DNA of 64,000 bases. It comes from Aquilaria yunnanensis (Eukaryota > Streptophyta > Magnoliopsida > Malvales > Thymelaeaceae). A program made the position numbers and the translations under genes. Of the stretch, positions 1 to 12,164 are shown piece after piece. The notes under the pieces were generated by a model. That model made no database searches and had not been told where the DNA came from. It was given only the letters and a program-made list of their open reading frames with translations. The DNA is taken from the NCBI GenBank assembly GCA_039654915.1, contig CM077600.1, positions 42,144,492-42,208,491 on the forward strand. The letters are read 5' to 3'. The stretch's first letter is position 1, and each line of letters begins with the position of its first letter.

Positions 1-311
1 GTCCGGGTGACTCGGCAGAGTCCATGGTTCGGAAGTATCAAATTTTATCCGAATTAATTACCAAAAATTCACATCCAATTAATTAATTTCAGTTGAAATT
101 TATGTGTTGAAAATTAACTGAATTTTTTTTTAAAGCAAAGCAAAACAAAAATTAAAATCAACTAAGGTGCCAATTTTGAGCGCTATAACAAAGTTGTTTT
201 AGCGTAACCGTACTCCCGATCCCCGAACTCTCGTAAACCAATTTTAAGGTGACCAATCGACCTAGGTGAAACAGATTGGTGGCGACTCCAGAAAACCACG
301 ACGTTGCCACA
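1..311 (+). mobile_element. 3' end of a Gypsy-like LTR (cut by window edge)
   Basis: The last ~150 bases align with the end of the complete LTR at 47399-49242: both have a gcgct-ataa block, then gaccta-ggt-aaac-gattggtgg, then a terminal cacgttgc-aca. The terminal CA falls at 310-311. The rest of the LTR lies upstream of the window. An antisense open frame at 183-404 is not a gene; the same antisense frame recurs in the other LTR copy. Confidence 0.75.
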
Positions 312-2530
312 ATATCTAAGTTTTATAAAAATATAAATTGCAGTCATGACTTTGGATGGACGGGGACTTATTTTTCTAAAATTGGCACTTCTTAGAAACT
401 TCACTTTTGTTTACACATTTGACATTATATTAAAGTAAAATATATTACTCCCTTCTAAGGCATTTGCAATATATCATTTCAAAAGTTATTTTTCAGAAAA
501 GAAAACTTCATTTAATTTCGTCAATTTTTTGGGGTAAGACTTAGGAGTGCTTTTGAGATTGAAAGAATTATGTTGCATTCCGATTGACATTAAGTTGACA
601 AATAAATTAAAGTCAATTACGTTTATTACTGTTACCGTAAGCCTTTTTTGTTGCATGCAACGTAATTAAATAGTTCCAATAACCATACAAACATAGGATA
701 AATGTGTGAAAAAAAAGTAAAGAGTGATAAATTATCATGAGATGGAAATTATTATTAAAATAATTAAATGAAAATGTGAGTGAAAGGGCACTTTATAAAA
801 AGAGTAATGCAGGTATACTACTAATTTTGTATTAAAACTTTACACATTTGTCCCACGGTTTTGTCCCTATGGTTAAAGCATTGAGGACATTATGAAGAGG
901 TTCATGGCTCAAATCTAGTCTCCTCATCCCCTTTCTTGAAAATATCACACAAAACTAGTTCGGTTGTCCTCTGAGTTCCAAAAAGTTGGCTTTTCCCTCT
1001 CCTTATTTAGAATACTAATACTTTTTCTTGTGTATATTTGTAAGCATGCTTCTAAATAAAAAAAAAATTACAAAGTCTTACATGGAGTATAATTCAAAGA
1101 ATAATTAAAAAAAAAATAACGAGGGCTTCTATTACATTTTAACTATTCAATTAGGTATTTCCACACATAATTTTACATAAATTTCAGTAAAGTTGTTACT
1201 ATATTTAGAAAAAAAATTTATAAAAAAATAATAATACTAAGTGAAGCATTCTAATTTTATAAACTACTTTACACACCCGCCGTTACCTTGGAATTTCAAG
1301 TTATATCGGGTATCAAAAAATAATATATATTTAAATGACATAAAATATTATTAAAAAAGTATTATCATTGAAATAATACTTTAAAAATTACCATATATTA
1401 TCAGAAATTATTGTTAAAATAGAAATATAAAACGTGCTACTCTCTTTGTTCCAAAACCTTTAAAGCATTTGATTTTTGACATGAAGATTAAGATGTGATA
1501 TAATTTATTATATTTTTTTCAATTTTTATCATATCAAAAAGTAATCACCAAACTATTATTTAAAAAAAAATTAATAATTTATTTAAAATTTTATCAAATT
1601 TTTAGTCAACTTTGTAAATTTAAAAAAATATAAAAATAAAAATTTACAAACAAGCTTAGAATAAAAATTTCTAAAGCTCACGGATTAACAAACAATAATT
1701 TTCTTCCTATGTTTTGTCCCTCCAAATGCCATGATCACTCATGTTCCTACTTGTCACTCGGACATTATGCACTTGTCACCTCCTTTACTTTCTTTACATC
1801 TGTTCTTTGGTTCCTAAGTCACCAGTGTTGTATTCGTACATTGAAGTTGATTATTGGATTGTTGAAATGAAAGCCTCTATTGACCGCATTGACTACTAAA
1901 TTGGAAACTCTCGCTACCTATTGGATCGCATTCTTCTTGGCTCTTTCTCCCAACAGAGCTACAATTTTTTAGTGAAACAGAAAAGATGGGGTTAAGGGGA
2001 AGGAAAATGAAGGAAAAAAAAAAGAAGATGAACTAGAGTGAACGAATAGGGTAAGATATTTGTGGTGGTTTATAGAGATTAAGGAGAAAAGACTTGAGAT
2101 TGTCGCCTTTGAAAGTTTTTTAAGAATAAAATCAGTTTGGTTTTATGAAAGATAAAGGAGGAATTCAAACTAAAAAGAAATAATGATGATGACGGCGAGG
2201 CTGGAAGATAATGGTAACTTGAATTAAAATCTGGATAAATAGTCAAATTATACAATATATTAATTGCCCACTCTTATCACTGTCCATGAATAGTGTATGG
2301 CTCTTTTTTTTTTTTTTTGTTTTCCCTTGAAGATGGTCTAACTCTTTTCTTGCCTTTGCAAATTTCTTTTATTCTGTTTTGGTCCCTAAACTTTGTTGAA
2401 AAGGGTACTGGTCTGTTCATATAACAACAATAAACTATAGTTACAATAGTGAACTTCGTTTGGGTTGAGGCACGTACAGTTCATCAACAATGCTAAACGG
2501 TGTGTGTTGCTTTTTATTTCCTTATTTCAT
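312..2530. other. AT-rich intergenic, no gene seen
   Basis: No coding signal is visible on either strand. A possible degraded Stowaway-like end (TACTCTCTTTGTTCC) starts near 1441, but no matching opposite end was found. The remainder is homopolymer-rich non-coding sequence. Confidence 0.5.
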
Positions 2531-2534
2531 TTTT

Positions 2535-5500
2535 GTTGCAATTGCTTCTTTTGGAAACTTGATCACCTTTTTGAAAGATAATAGCTTTTAAGGGCCTATG
2601 TCACCATTTTCCCATTTTTATTTTTATTTTTATTAAAACTCGTTTTGGATCACAAAACTGCATCCATTTAGTCCCTATGTATGATCCGTTCAACATTTTG
2701 GTCCCCAAATTTAACAATTACTTAACTATAGTCTTTCTTTTTGCTTTTTTAGTCCCCTAACTTTCTTTATTTGTTTGCCTTTTAGAAAATTATCTTCCTA
2801 TCTTTTTTTTTTTATTTACATTTATTAAGCCCACTCGTAGACCCTTAATATATAAAGTTTTTTCATTTTTTTTCTCCATCCCTAAACTATTTTTGCCATT
2901 TTCTTTCATTATTGTTGTTTTAAACAAAAATTTAGTCACTATAATTTATCCACTTTTAGGTATATATGGTTCAAGTTAATTTGGCTTTGGTCAATTTATT
3001 TTTTTATTTTCTTTTTATATTTATTAAGTTAATGGTTAAATATTTAATTTATTAATATAAATAAAAAATAATTTTATGTTTAGATAGTCTTTTCATCATT
3101 GATGATTGAGTTTTTTTTTTTATTTTGAGTTATTTACTTCGAAGGCTTTATGGTTTAATAAAAAAATTTGATCCGTACTTGCTAAAATTGAAAGTAAATT
3201 ATTTTAAATAAATTTCTTCTCAATATTAAGATTTGGAATACGATTTGATAGGAGAAGAAATTTTTTTACTGAATTATTTTTTAATGATAAAAAAATCCAT
3301 GGTGTTGAAGCATATATTTATGTTATGTTTCATAATTTTATATTTTGATCGTTACTAACTATTTTAATAATAAAAATATAATACAAAGAAATTAAATCAT
3401 AAAATTTTTATAAAAGGATATTTTAATTGATTTACATAAATTTATGAGTGAGAATTTTTAATTAATTATAAAATTTTATTTTATTGCTAAATTTATTATA
3501 AAAAATACCTGTTGTAATGTGTGGCTAAGATAACCTCATGTATAGTAAACACTAAATGGATTCTATATAATTGTAGGCTATATGCAAACTTGTTTTGATT
3601 TTTTATTTGGGTATATTTTGAAACTCTTCATCACATTATTTAAAATTATAGTTTGCTCATTTATGTTACTAAAAATTTATAATTACCTTACTCAGTACAT
3701 GAAATTTCATAAAATTGTAGAAATAAATACAAAGTAGGTTTTATGATCAATCATGACTGATTTCAATCAAATCCCAATTTAATCATGTTTAGTTTATATA
3801 TAGTTTAAAATTTGAATAAAAGTTAATAATTGTATACTTTGATGCCACATATCACTATATTGCTTCATAGGGTTATGGGCATATTTGGCAGATCATGTGT
3901 AAAAAATTGCAATTACCTTACTAAAAAAGGAAAGTGTACCACATGTCAGCTCCATAATCTCTTTCTTTAAGGAAAAGTGAAAATTATCATTAGATGTATC
4001 CTGCTCGGAGGTGGTGGAGGAGAGCTGAAGGCAAACGGGAGGGAGGAGGAAGGGTTGCCAGATTATGAGCATATGTTTGATTTTGAGCTAACCCCATATA
4101 GGCCATAGATTTTTTTCATGTTTTGTAACATAGGCTCTAAATTTCTGATGTGGTCAATTGCAGGCTAGTTATGACATGGCGAACGTGCCATCATGGCAAA
4201 TCACCTATGTTGGCATGCCGCGTCACGTTTTCCATCCATATTAATGTTTTCCATCTATAAAAGGTCAAAAATGGAACACTTAAACGAGGTTGGAGATTTT
4301 TCATGTACAAAATCAAGGTTAGGGTCTAAAATGATACAATAACTAAAGGTTAGCGGCCACGAATGCAATTTACTTGTGTAAGGTACATAAACGGAAAAAG
4401 AAAAGGGTAAATTATAAATGCCCCCTTGTGGTTTGACCTAATCTACGCTTTGCCCACTCTATTTTCAACAACCTACACTTTACCCCATATTTTTTTTATA
4501 GTGTCCAACAATAACTTCTAAAACCCTAAATTAAACTATCTGATAACCATGTGTCAGTAATTTCAAGATTTTTAATATTTTTTTCATAGCTAGCTGACCT
4601 TTAAAAGATATTGATATATATTTACAATAAGAAAATTGTATTTATAAAAATAAAAAATTAATAATTTAAAAAGTTTATTAACTAAAAAAAATATTAAAGA
4701 GATCGACATTACTGGAAGATGACTATTATATAATTTAAATTACGGTTTCAGAAATTATTATCAAACAGTATAAAAAACTATAGGATAAAATGTATATTTT
4801 TAAAAATTAAGGGAATAAATTATATGTTAAGATAAACCTGAGAGGGGTAATTGTAGCTCTCCAAAAGAAAATTGACCTGATTGCGATTGTCTGGAGCATA
4901 ATTCTGTGGGCCAGGACAGTGCCCACGTATACGAAATGATGTACTGAAGTAAATTTTATATTTTAATGCTATCTTTAATTTAATAGGTCAGCGTTAGACT
5001 CATTTCGAATGATTGTTGTTGTTCTTACAATCTTACTTCTAAGCGTATTCTTTTTCTGTTCAAAACATCACAGTAAAATTGATAAATTTATTTACTGAGT
5101 GATCATAAAAACAATGTATATGAATTTATGTTAATCGCTTCATTTTAGCTATGTTTTTGTTATTTTTTATCATGAAAATAATTTGTTATGATCAGAATAT
5201 AATACGGTCAAATATAACTTGTATATACTTAAAAACTATAGATATTTTTTTCATTAAAAGTTAATTTTCTTAAATTTTTTTATCTCTTATCCTCTCAAAT
5301 TTTAAATTTTAATATTAATGATTTTTTTTAAAGAAAATGTCAGTTTCAAATTTAGTAATTATGAACCAAATTACATTGTTAAAATAGAACTTTTTGGATT
5401 AAATAACTTATACTACAAAACTCAATCACCAATAGTGAAAAGATGTAACTAAAACACAAAATTGCATTTAATATATGTTAATCAATTAATAATTTAACTA

Positions 5501-5934
5501 TTAACTTAATAAAGATAAAAAAAATAAAAATAAAAAATTGGTCAAAAAGTTTAGGGACCAAGAGAGGAAATGGAAAAAAATTAGTTATTAAGAATTTAAT
5601 AGTTGACTTAATATTAGTAATAAAAAATTTTTTATCAAGAAATAAACATATCATAGTGAGCAATGTTTTGGTTTAGAAGCTAGAACATAAGAAAACAACG
5701 AAAGGAAAACAGTTTGGGGAGCCAAGAGAGCAAATAAAAAACCTCAACTTAAGTTAATAGTTATTAAATTTTGGGACCAGAACGCCACATGGATTGAACA
5801 TAGGGACTAAAATGGTAAATAGTATAAATTCAGGGACTGGTAACGCATTTTAACCACTAAAATAGCAATATAGGCCCTGGAAATGCTACCACCTTGCAAA
5901 AGAGGACCAAGCTTCAAAGAACATTGATTGTACC
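2535..5934. mobile_element. Degraded MULE-like element with long inverted ends
   Basis: The left end and the reverse complement of the right end share ordered blocks over about 250 bases: cttgatcacc / cttggtcctc, tagc-ttttaagggcctat / tagcatttccagggcctat, and tttagtccctatg followed by ggtccc-aaatttaa. 'Tttagtcccta' style ends are common in plant Mutator-like elements. No target duplication and no transposase could be found, so the outer limits are approximate. A younger MULE-type MITE sits inside at 4405-4862. Confidence 0.5.
4405..4862. mobile_element. MULE-type MITE with 9-bp target duplication
   Basis: A 458-bp element begins GGGTAAATTATAAATG and ends with a degenerate inverted copy. The inverted arms also share later blocks (tatagt-ttttta...; aat-acttctaaaaccctaa / aatttctgaaaccgtaa). 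Both flanks carry AAAAGAAAA (4396-4404 and 4863-4871), which fits the 9-bp duplication of Mutator-like elements, although this 9-mer is low complexity. It has no coding capacity. Confidence 0.65.
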
Positions 5935-6052
5935 TAGTGAAAAATTTAAAAAAAAAAATTGTAGACGGAGGCGCATTCACAGCCCAATTGGGTCTCACTA
6001 TTCATATGGGCCCAATACTATAGATGAACTGTATATTTCAACTCTCTTTATT

Positions 6053-6645
6053 ATATGAGCCAATTTCATGAATGGTCTATAACCTTTAGTCATTATTTCT
6101 TTTTAATCCTTAACATATTAAATGTTATGTTTTAGTTCTAAACCTTTTAAACATGTTTTGTTTTAGTCCTAAATCTATTGAGAACGTTTCATTTTGGTCC
6201 CAACTGGATGAAATTTGTTAACTCAAAATATTTTTCTAATAACAACTTTTTATACCATAATTTAAACTATTCAATATTTGTCTTACAATAAATTTAATCT
6301 ATATAATAATTTTTTTACAATCAATGAAAAGCTGAAATTATTTTTTTTCTCTTTATAAATTGAACTTATTTCATTCATGAAGAAAAAACTACTAATTTAA
6401 ATTTTTTATTTACTGTCAAAAAATATTAAAATATTTAAATTTACTGGAAGACATTTATCAAATATTTAAATTAGAATTTCAAAAGTTTTAGTTAGATAAT
6501 TATTCTGAGTTAATAAAATTTATTTAATGAGGGACTACAATGAAACAAATTTATAGATTTAGGATCAAAACAAAATATTCAATATATTAAAGACTAAACA
6601 AAATGATAATTAAACGCTACAGATCATTTATGTAATTTAATATAA
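6053..6645. mobile_element. Fold-back element (long imperfect inverted arms)
   Basis: Two arms of about 180-200 bases are inverted copies: ttagtc-tta-tatta-at-tt-tgttttag-cctaaatct on the left matches the reverse complement of 6500-6640. The centre is AT-rich with no coding content. It is likely a non-autonomous MULE or similar fold-back transposon; no target duplication was recognised. Confidence 0.55.
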
Positions 6646-6837
6646 CTATATATCACTATGTCAGAGTAGGACAAAGAAGGAATCAAAACTCAGCCTCGAA
6701 TCGAAGAGAGGCCAATGAATGGATGACACATCACTATAAAATGGGACGCCAATGTCAAGCACAGGCGACAACAGAATGAGACGAGTGGGTGAGAAAATAA
6801 AAAAAACCCACCATTGATGTGGAAGAGGTCAGGGGCT

Positions 6838-7140
6838 TCATCTTAAAATGACTTATTTTTTATTTTATATTATTTTTGTTTGAAATGAATTTTATTTAAA
6901 ATTTAATATTATATAGGTATAATAATCTATTAAAAATATTTTTTATAATCTTATTAAATTTTTATGAATTTTTTTACTGCCTAAAACTATAAAAATTTAT
7001 AAAAATTTAATAACATTATGAAATTTTACTTTTAAATGGATTATTATATCTACATAATATTAAATTTTAAATAAATTTTATTCCAGGTAAAAAATATAAA
7101 AATAAAAATAAATTATTTTAAATTAAGTTGAAACAAATTA
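6838..7140. mobile_element. MITE family 2, copy 1
   Basis: This is a roughly 300-bp hairpin-type MITE. It shares a conserved core (tttaaaattTAATATTATATAGgTATAATAATC) and its inverted counterpart (gattattatatctacataatatt) with copies at 15378-15715 and 43766-44085. The two halves are inverted repeats of each other. Exact ends are uncertain. Confidence 0.6.
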
Positions 7141-7209
7141 GATCAAACAAGAGGAAGCAGATATCAAATAATACACAAAGACCCCTTGAAACCAACCCAC
7201 GAAGACATG

Positions 7210-8162
7210 TAGGGCTGTAGCTTTTCGATTTAGGGTCGAGTTCGGGTTGGAATTGAAAATTTTCAAGGAACTTCTCAATCCAAAAAATATAACCCAACCT
7301 GACCCTACTTATTGGCTTAACCTAAACCGATCTTAACCTAAAAAAAAATGAAAAACCAAATTAGGGTCTGGTTGGATCAATTTTGACCCAATCTAGACAT
7401 TTCCTCCCTCTGACTCGTTCAATACATCCATGCTTGGCATGCCGCTTCAACTTGGTCTCCACACCTGATATATTGTGTCTTTTTTCCAAGAAGTAAAATA
7501 CAAATTCCAAGCAAATCAGAGAAGAAATAAAAAATCACAAATCACTAATTGGGGTTGAGGGAAATAAGATACTGTGACTAAGCAAAAGAGGTTGGTAGGT
7601 AGGCAGGATGGTGATGGAGTGATGATCGAGGAACAGTGAGCGACGTGGGAGGGCGGTGTGACGTGCGATGGCGAATGGACAAACTAGAGGCTAAAGAATG
7701 ATGTGATGGACGAAGGAGGCCAGCGCGAATGGCGGCGAAGGATGACGTGAAAGAGTAAGGACAACATGATGGGCGAGTGTGGCAGGAGGCGGTGAATGAC
7801 GATGTAATGGGGAAGGCCCCACGACAGCGATGCGGAGGGAGGGCAACAAACAACAAACAGACACAGGCAGGATGAGGAGGCGGACACACAAGACCAAGGG
7901 GTGGAGGTGTGCTAGGGTTAGGGTTAGGAATTGGCTTGGGCAGGGAAATATTTAAGACCGGGCTAAGAAATAGTTGGGGATTGGGCTGGGAAATAATTAA
8001 AGAGTACATAATCTGGTTTTTTTGGGTGATTCGGGTTGATTTTCATTTCAGAAAATCAAGTGAGGTTCTAATCAACCCAAATGTCACTTATTTCTTCCCT
8101 TAACCCAACCATAACCTGAAAAGTAGGGTCAGATTTCGAGTTATGGTTAAAACCTTACACCC
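7210..8162. mobile_element. hAT-like element remnant with GC-rich interior
   Basis: The left end TAGGGCTGTA is followed by cgagttcgggttgg. The inverted right end GGGTGTAAGG is followed by aactcgaaatctgaccc. 'TAGGGNTGTNA' ends with subterminal 'cgggtcgg'-type words are usual in plant hAT-related elements. The interior 7600-7900 is distinctly GC-rich and purine-biased, and reads as Pro/Ser-rich antisense frames with no recognisable domain. No 8-bp target duplication was found. Confidence 0.4.
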
Positions 8163-10384
8163 ATTTGTAGCAACTATTTTGAGCAACAGTACCACACCAA
8201 ACTCCATTGTATAATAGTATAATATATAATTATAATATACCAAGTATACGTATGTACGGAAGTTTTTATTTCTCATTTACTTTTGATTAAATAGTTACCA
8301 ATTTTCAATTGCTACGCAACCACCGATGTAATAAACATATTACCTGGTACGTTATTTGCATATCATTACTTTTGGTTATTCTGGAGGATATAATCAAGTT
8401 AGCTAAGACTTTTAATTAACTTAATTGCTTTTTCTATGTAAAATAGTTGTAATATGGTAACTGATAAACTAGGGGAACGTATAAGATTTATAACATTTTT
8501 ATTCCGAATTGGATAGGATCGGTTGGACCTTTGAAAAGCTATTATTCAAGTCGCCGTTTGTTGTAAGCACTGCCACTTAATTCGGCTACGTTAGGACCTC
8601 ACTTTCTTGTTTTTTTTTTCTTTGTCCTATGTATATCGAATCAATTAGTCTCTCTTCTCTTACCTCCTAAAGTTGGATCCTCCTGTTGCATTTTTTATAC
8701 TATTTATTATTTTCCTCTTGTTCATTGAATAGGTACCAGCAGCTTGAATTCCATTGCCCACCGAAAAGATTAGTATGGTACATTGTACTTGTGATTAATT
8801 TAGCACAAACTTGCAATAAACTTTTCTTACCCGCCCAAAAGAAATCTTTGTCAAGCCGGACATCAACATCAGTTACCAAATCTTAAGTTATTGTAGTATA
8901 TCTTTCTTTTGTCATGAACAGGAAAATTTTCAGGCAATTTTGGAAAAAAATTGATTTTTAGTATTTTTACATAACAGACAAATGATAAATAATAGTGAAT
9001 ATTAGTACTATAGTAGTATTTTTTAATTATTTATTTTAGAAAATATGTCCAATATTTTAAAATTTTTGTAGAACCAATAAAGATTTTACATACATAATAT
9101 TCAATAAAATGACTACACTCAATTTAGGTATATATATACACACATTTTTTAAAATATGCAACCTGGCCGTAAATTTTAGATTTTACATACGTATTCTAAG
9201 ACCGTCTGTTTGGTCCAGCTTCTTGCTGGGTTTTAAATAAATTCATTTGCAATAGTTTTTGGGGTATCACAGATATTTGGGAGGAGTTTCATGGTGATTG
9301 TATGAAAATGGATTAAATTAGGTAAGTGATTGATTATATCTTGATTTTTATCCCAAGATTTTCGCTGTTTCAAATTCGCTGTCTCATTTTCCTTTTTCTT
9401 TACCCTTTTACTTCATACCTCGGAGTTACCTTTATCTTTTAATAGAGTCTTCTTCTTCTTGGTGCTAAAAACTTAAAAAAAAAAAAAACTTTTATCTTGT
9501 TTCCTTGTTAAAAATACCACACCCTAACATTAAATAATGAATCTTATAAAATTGCATGTACTATAATGTAACAATAATAAAATATTTTTTAGAAGAAAAT
9601 TTGAAACATTCTCCAATTTAATGTTTTTTTTTTCTATCATTAGTCGAATGACTAGAAAAATATATGAACTATGGAGAAGATGAGAATATAAGAAAGAAAA
9701 GTCTCATTTTAGCTCTTATATATAACTTCCATTTAGCTTATTAACTTTATCTTGTGTCTAATTAGCTTCACAAATTTTCTTATGTTTGAATTAGAAAAAA
9801 AGAGTGGCAAAAAAAGTTCAAACCCTAGATAGAAAAATGTATGAAAGTTAAAGGGCTAAGATAGGACTTTTTCCATTATTCTAATGGTTAGTAGAGAGAA
9901 AAAATTGACACATTTTCTATCTTTCTTGAGAAAATAAGAGTATATTATTTTTTTCAATAGATATCATAAAAATTATGGGGATTTATTAAAAAATTTAAAG
10001 TGATCCAATTACTTAACCATATATCTTTTATCAACAAATTTCTAGAAAAGGAAGGGGGGGGGGGGGGGGAAGGGGGTTCATGGACCCCCTTATGTTGTAA
10101 ATGAATCCGACCTTGCCGTGGGTTCCCCTTCTTGTCTGGAAGCATATGAACAAAGTGCATAGGCTGGCTAAGTTCACAAAAAACATAAAAAGGAAGAAGA
10201 AATGGATTTGAAAGTGAGATTCAGAGGAAATCGATTTGAGCAAAGGATAACTCGATTAATAGGAAGATGAAAATGGTTTGAAGGTGATATTTGTAAAAAA
10301 AAATATATGGTTTGTGCTTTTTATTAGGAAATAATATGGGACTTATGAAGAACTGATTTGAAATTTGAGATTTATGTTCTAGAC
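8163..10384. other. Intergenic, no gene recognised
   Basis: AT-rich sequence without coding evidence. A short frame at 8686-8886 (66 codons) has no recognisable motif. A 16-G run lies at 10054-10069, followed by a GGGGGT/ACCCCC hairpin at 10072-10089. Confidence 0.5.
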
Positions 10385-10394
10385 TTGTTTTATG

Positions 10395-10718
10395 GGGTAA
10401 AATCCACCGGGGGTCACCTAGCTTATTTTTTTGTCCTAAACGGGTACCTTACCTTCAAATTGTCCTACCGAGATATCTTACCTCTTATCGCGTGTCCTAT
10501 CTGGGTACTTTTCGTTGATTCCATCGTTAAGTCTCACGGAAATTGCTGACGTGGCATTAATTAATGCTACAATAAACGTAAAATAATAACTTTGGACCCT
10601 AAACTTTTCTAATAACTAATTCTAACCCTTAAACTTCCACCAAAATCATTTTAGCCACCGTTAACCTCTTCCTCTGTCGCCCACCATCCCAGCCGCCTTC
10701 GACCTCTACGTCGTCCTC
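10395..10718 (+). repeat. Pack-MULE left terminal inverted repeat
   Basis: 324 bases, inverted copy of 11820-12143. The inner ~60 bases are GC-rich (cgcccaccatcccagccgcc) and open in several frames on both sides of the element. This explains why the same short peptide seems to be encoded at both ends of the element. Confidence 0.92.
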
Positions 10719-10747
10719 CCCGTCCTCCGCAGTATCCTCCGATTTGT

Positions 10748-11819
10748 CATGAGTCATGAAGCAACCGACTGATTCGTGTGCCAGAACTTCCAACTGAGGA
10801 CACCAAGAGACTAACAGCCCCTTGTCTGCTGCACCCTCTCTGACATCAGCAAGAAGCTTTGCTCTGCTCTGCTTCCCTAACAACCCATAGGAAGTTCCTG
10901 TTGCTCCTCTTCAGCCCCCAAGCTATTTCTTGCATTTGCTCTTCTCCTAGAGAAGCCAAACTTCCGAACGATACGTAAACGACTGAGCTGGCTTATTTCG
11001 AGTTTAACCATCTTATGCAATTGCTGTTGTCAGGTTCAAAGAGACTGAGGCCGTAATCTCTGTCATCCTTCAAAGATTTTTCCAGGTACATTGATGGAAC
11101 AGTAGGCCCAACCCCAGTGATTCGAATTCCTTGATTTGCCATCCAATCGAGAATCTACAGAAAATGGCCAACACACTTAGGGACTCGAACTCCGAAATGC
11201 AAATGAAGAACTTAAAAACGGAGCTTGAGCATAAAGTCATTGACCCATTTGGGGATTCTGGGAACAAAAAACTAACCTCGTCTTCCAGCTCGTCAAAAGG
11301 GTTGCAAAATACCCATTTGGCTTCCCTGAAATTCGAGAACTGGCTGACGACGAGATCAAAGAAACTTGGGTACAACCCAGGTGCGGCAGCGAACGACGGC
11401 AGATCTCTGACATCTAATTCCGGCATCGCTGGCAGCCAGACCGGAAAAGCCTCCGGTGGAACCTTGAGATGCCCTCGATTCACATGAAAATACACGGCAT
11501 TGACAGCCCATGAATGGGTGAAGAAGGGCGCGCCATCGATGCCAGAACTTCTAGCCACTTCTAGGGCCCAGGGAAGAACAGAATCGTAAATCAGGAACTT
11601 GGGCGGGTTGGCGGAGGAATTCTGTTTCTGGATGAAATCGGCCAGCCTTCGCCTGAAGTGTGACTGGAAAACGCAGACGAAGTCCTCGATCCCGGTGGTT
11701 GATTCGGCCTCTGGGAATTCGATGGATTGGACATTGATGGAAATGGATGGGTATTGGTGGACTATCGATTTGGTGGTGATGAAGGTGACGATGAGGCCTC
11801 TGGAAGCCAAGCGCTTAGA
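10748..11819 (-). pseudogene. UGT74-like UDP-glucosyltransferase fragment (captured, broken)
   Basis: Family-1 plant UGTs transfer glucose from UDP-glucose to small molecules; the UGT74 group acts on acids and hormones such as salicylate, indole-butyrate or thiohydroximates. The minus strand reads exon 1 (11819-11277) from a KRLASRGLIVTFITTKS block through LIYDSVLPWALEVARSSGI, HSWAVNAVYFHV, DLPSF and WVFCNPFDELEDE. A 122-bp GT...AG intron follows (11276-11155). Exon 2 (11154-10748) gives [42 protein letters not shown] and [20 protein letters not shown]. The fragment lacks the first ~30 residues with the catalytic His. It stops inside the UDP-sugar-binding PSPG box, just before the expected CGWNS. 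It also has an in-frame TAA at 10993-10995 and an apparent one-base insertion near 10857. The family call is strong; the subgroup is inferred from resemblance. It cannot encode a working enzyme. Confidence 0.9.
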
Positions 11820-12143
11820 GAGGACGACGTAGAGGTCGAGGGCGGCTGGGATGGTGGGCGACAGAGGAAGAGGTTGACGGTGGCTAAAATGATTTTGGTG
11901 GAAGTTTAAGGGTTAGATTTAGTTATTAGAAAAGTTTAGGGTCCAAAGTTATTATTTTACGTTTATTGTAGCATTAATTAATGCCACGTCAGCAATTTCT
12001 GTGAGACTTAACGATAGAATCAACGGGAAGTACCCAGATAGGACATGCGATAAGAGGTAAGGTACCTCGGTAGGACAATTTGAAGGTAAGGTACCCGTTT
12101 AGGACAAAAAAATAAGCTAGGTGACCCCCGGTGGATTTTACCC
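11820..12143 (-). repeat. Pack-MULE right terminal inverted repeat
   Basis: 324 bases, inverted copy of 10395-10718. Visible differences include ggtacc against the left arm's gatatc, and single substitutions in the cgcg, ttttcg and ccatc segments. The arm ends exactly against the second copy of the 10-bp target duplication. Confidence 0.92.
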
Positions 12144-12164
12144 TTGTTTTATGTTTGATTGAGA

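Larger units (their letters stand above)
10395..12143. mobile_element. Pack-MULE carrying a UGT74-type gene fragment
   Basis: A complete 1749-bp non-autonomous Mutator-like element. It starts GGGTAAAATCCACCGG and ends with the inverted copy. The flanks carry an exact 10-bp direct repeat, TTGTTTTATG (10385-10394 and 12144-12153), within the 9-11 bp range made by Mutator transposases. The 324-bp arms differ at about 10 positions by eye (about 97% identical), suggesting a fairly recent insertion. Between the arms lies a minus-strand glucosyltransferase fragment with its intron. No transposase is encoded, so it would have needed one supplied in trans. The outer parts of the arms contain no gene. 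Confidence 0.93.

Noticed and set aside
183..404. 73-codon antisense frame at the window start
   Set aside because: Inside the LTR end; a related antisense frame recurs at 49147-49398 because both are LTR sequence.
7915..7935. Telomere-like TTAGGG repeats
   Set aside because: Only two to three units within a transposon remnant; plant telomeres use TTTAGGG in long arrays. The similar 28510 stretch is also too short and irregular.
7578..8009. 143-codon antisense frame, Pro/Ser-rich, with overlapping shorter frames
   Set aside because: Low-complexity translation of a GC-rich purine-biased stretch inside a hAT-like remnant. Several frames are open at once and there is no domain.
10629..10883. 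84-codon minus-strand frame taken as a gene with its own start
   Set aside because: Only the N-terminal part is UGT sequence; the rest is the inverted repeat arm, and the true frame is broken upstream.
11131..11909. Plus-strand open frames of 60-118 codons
   Set aside because: Antisense shadows of the minus-strand UGT fragment and of the inverted repeat arm.
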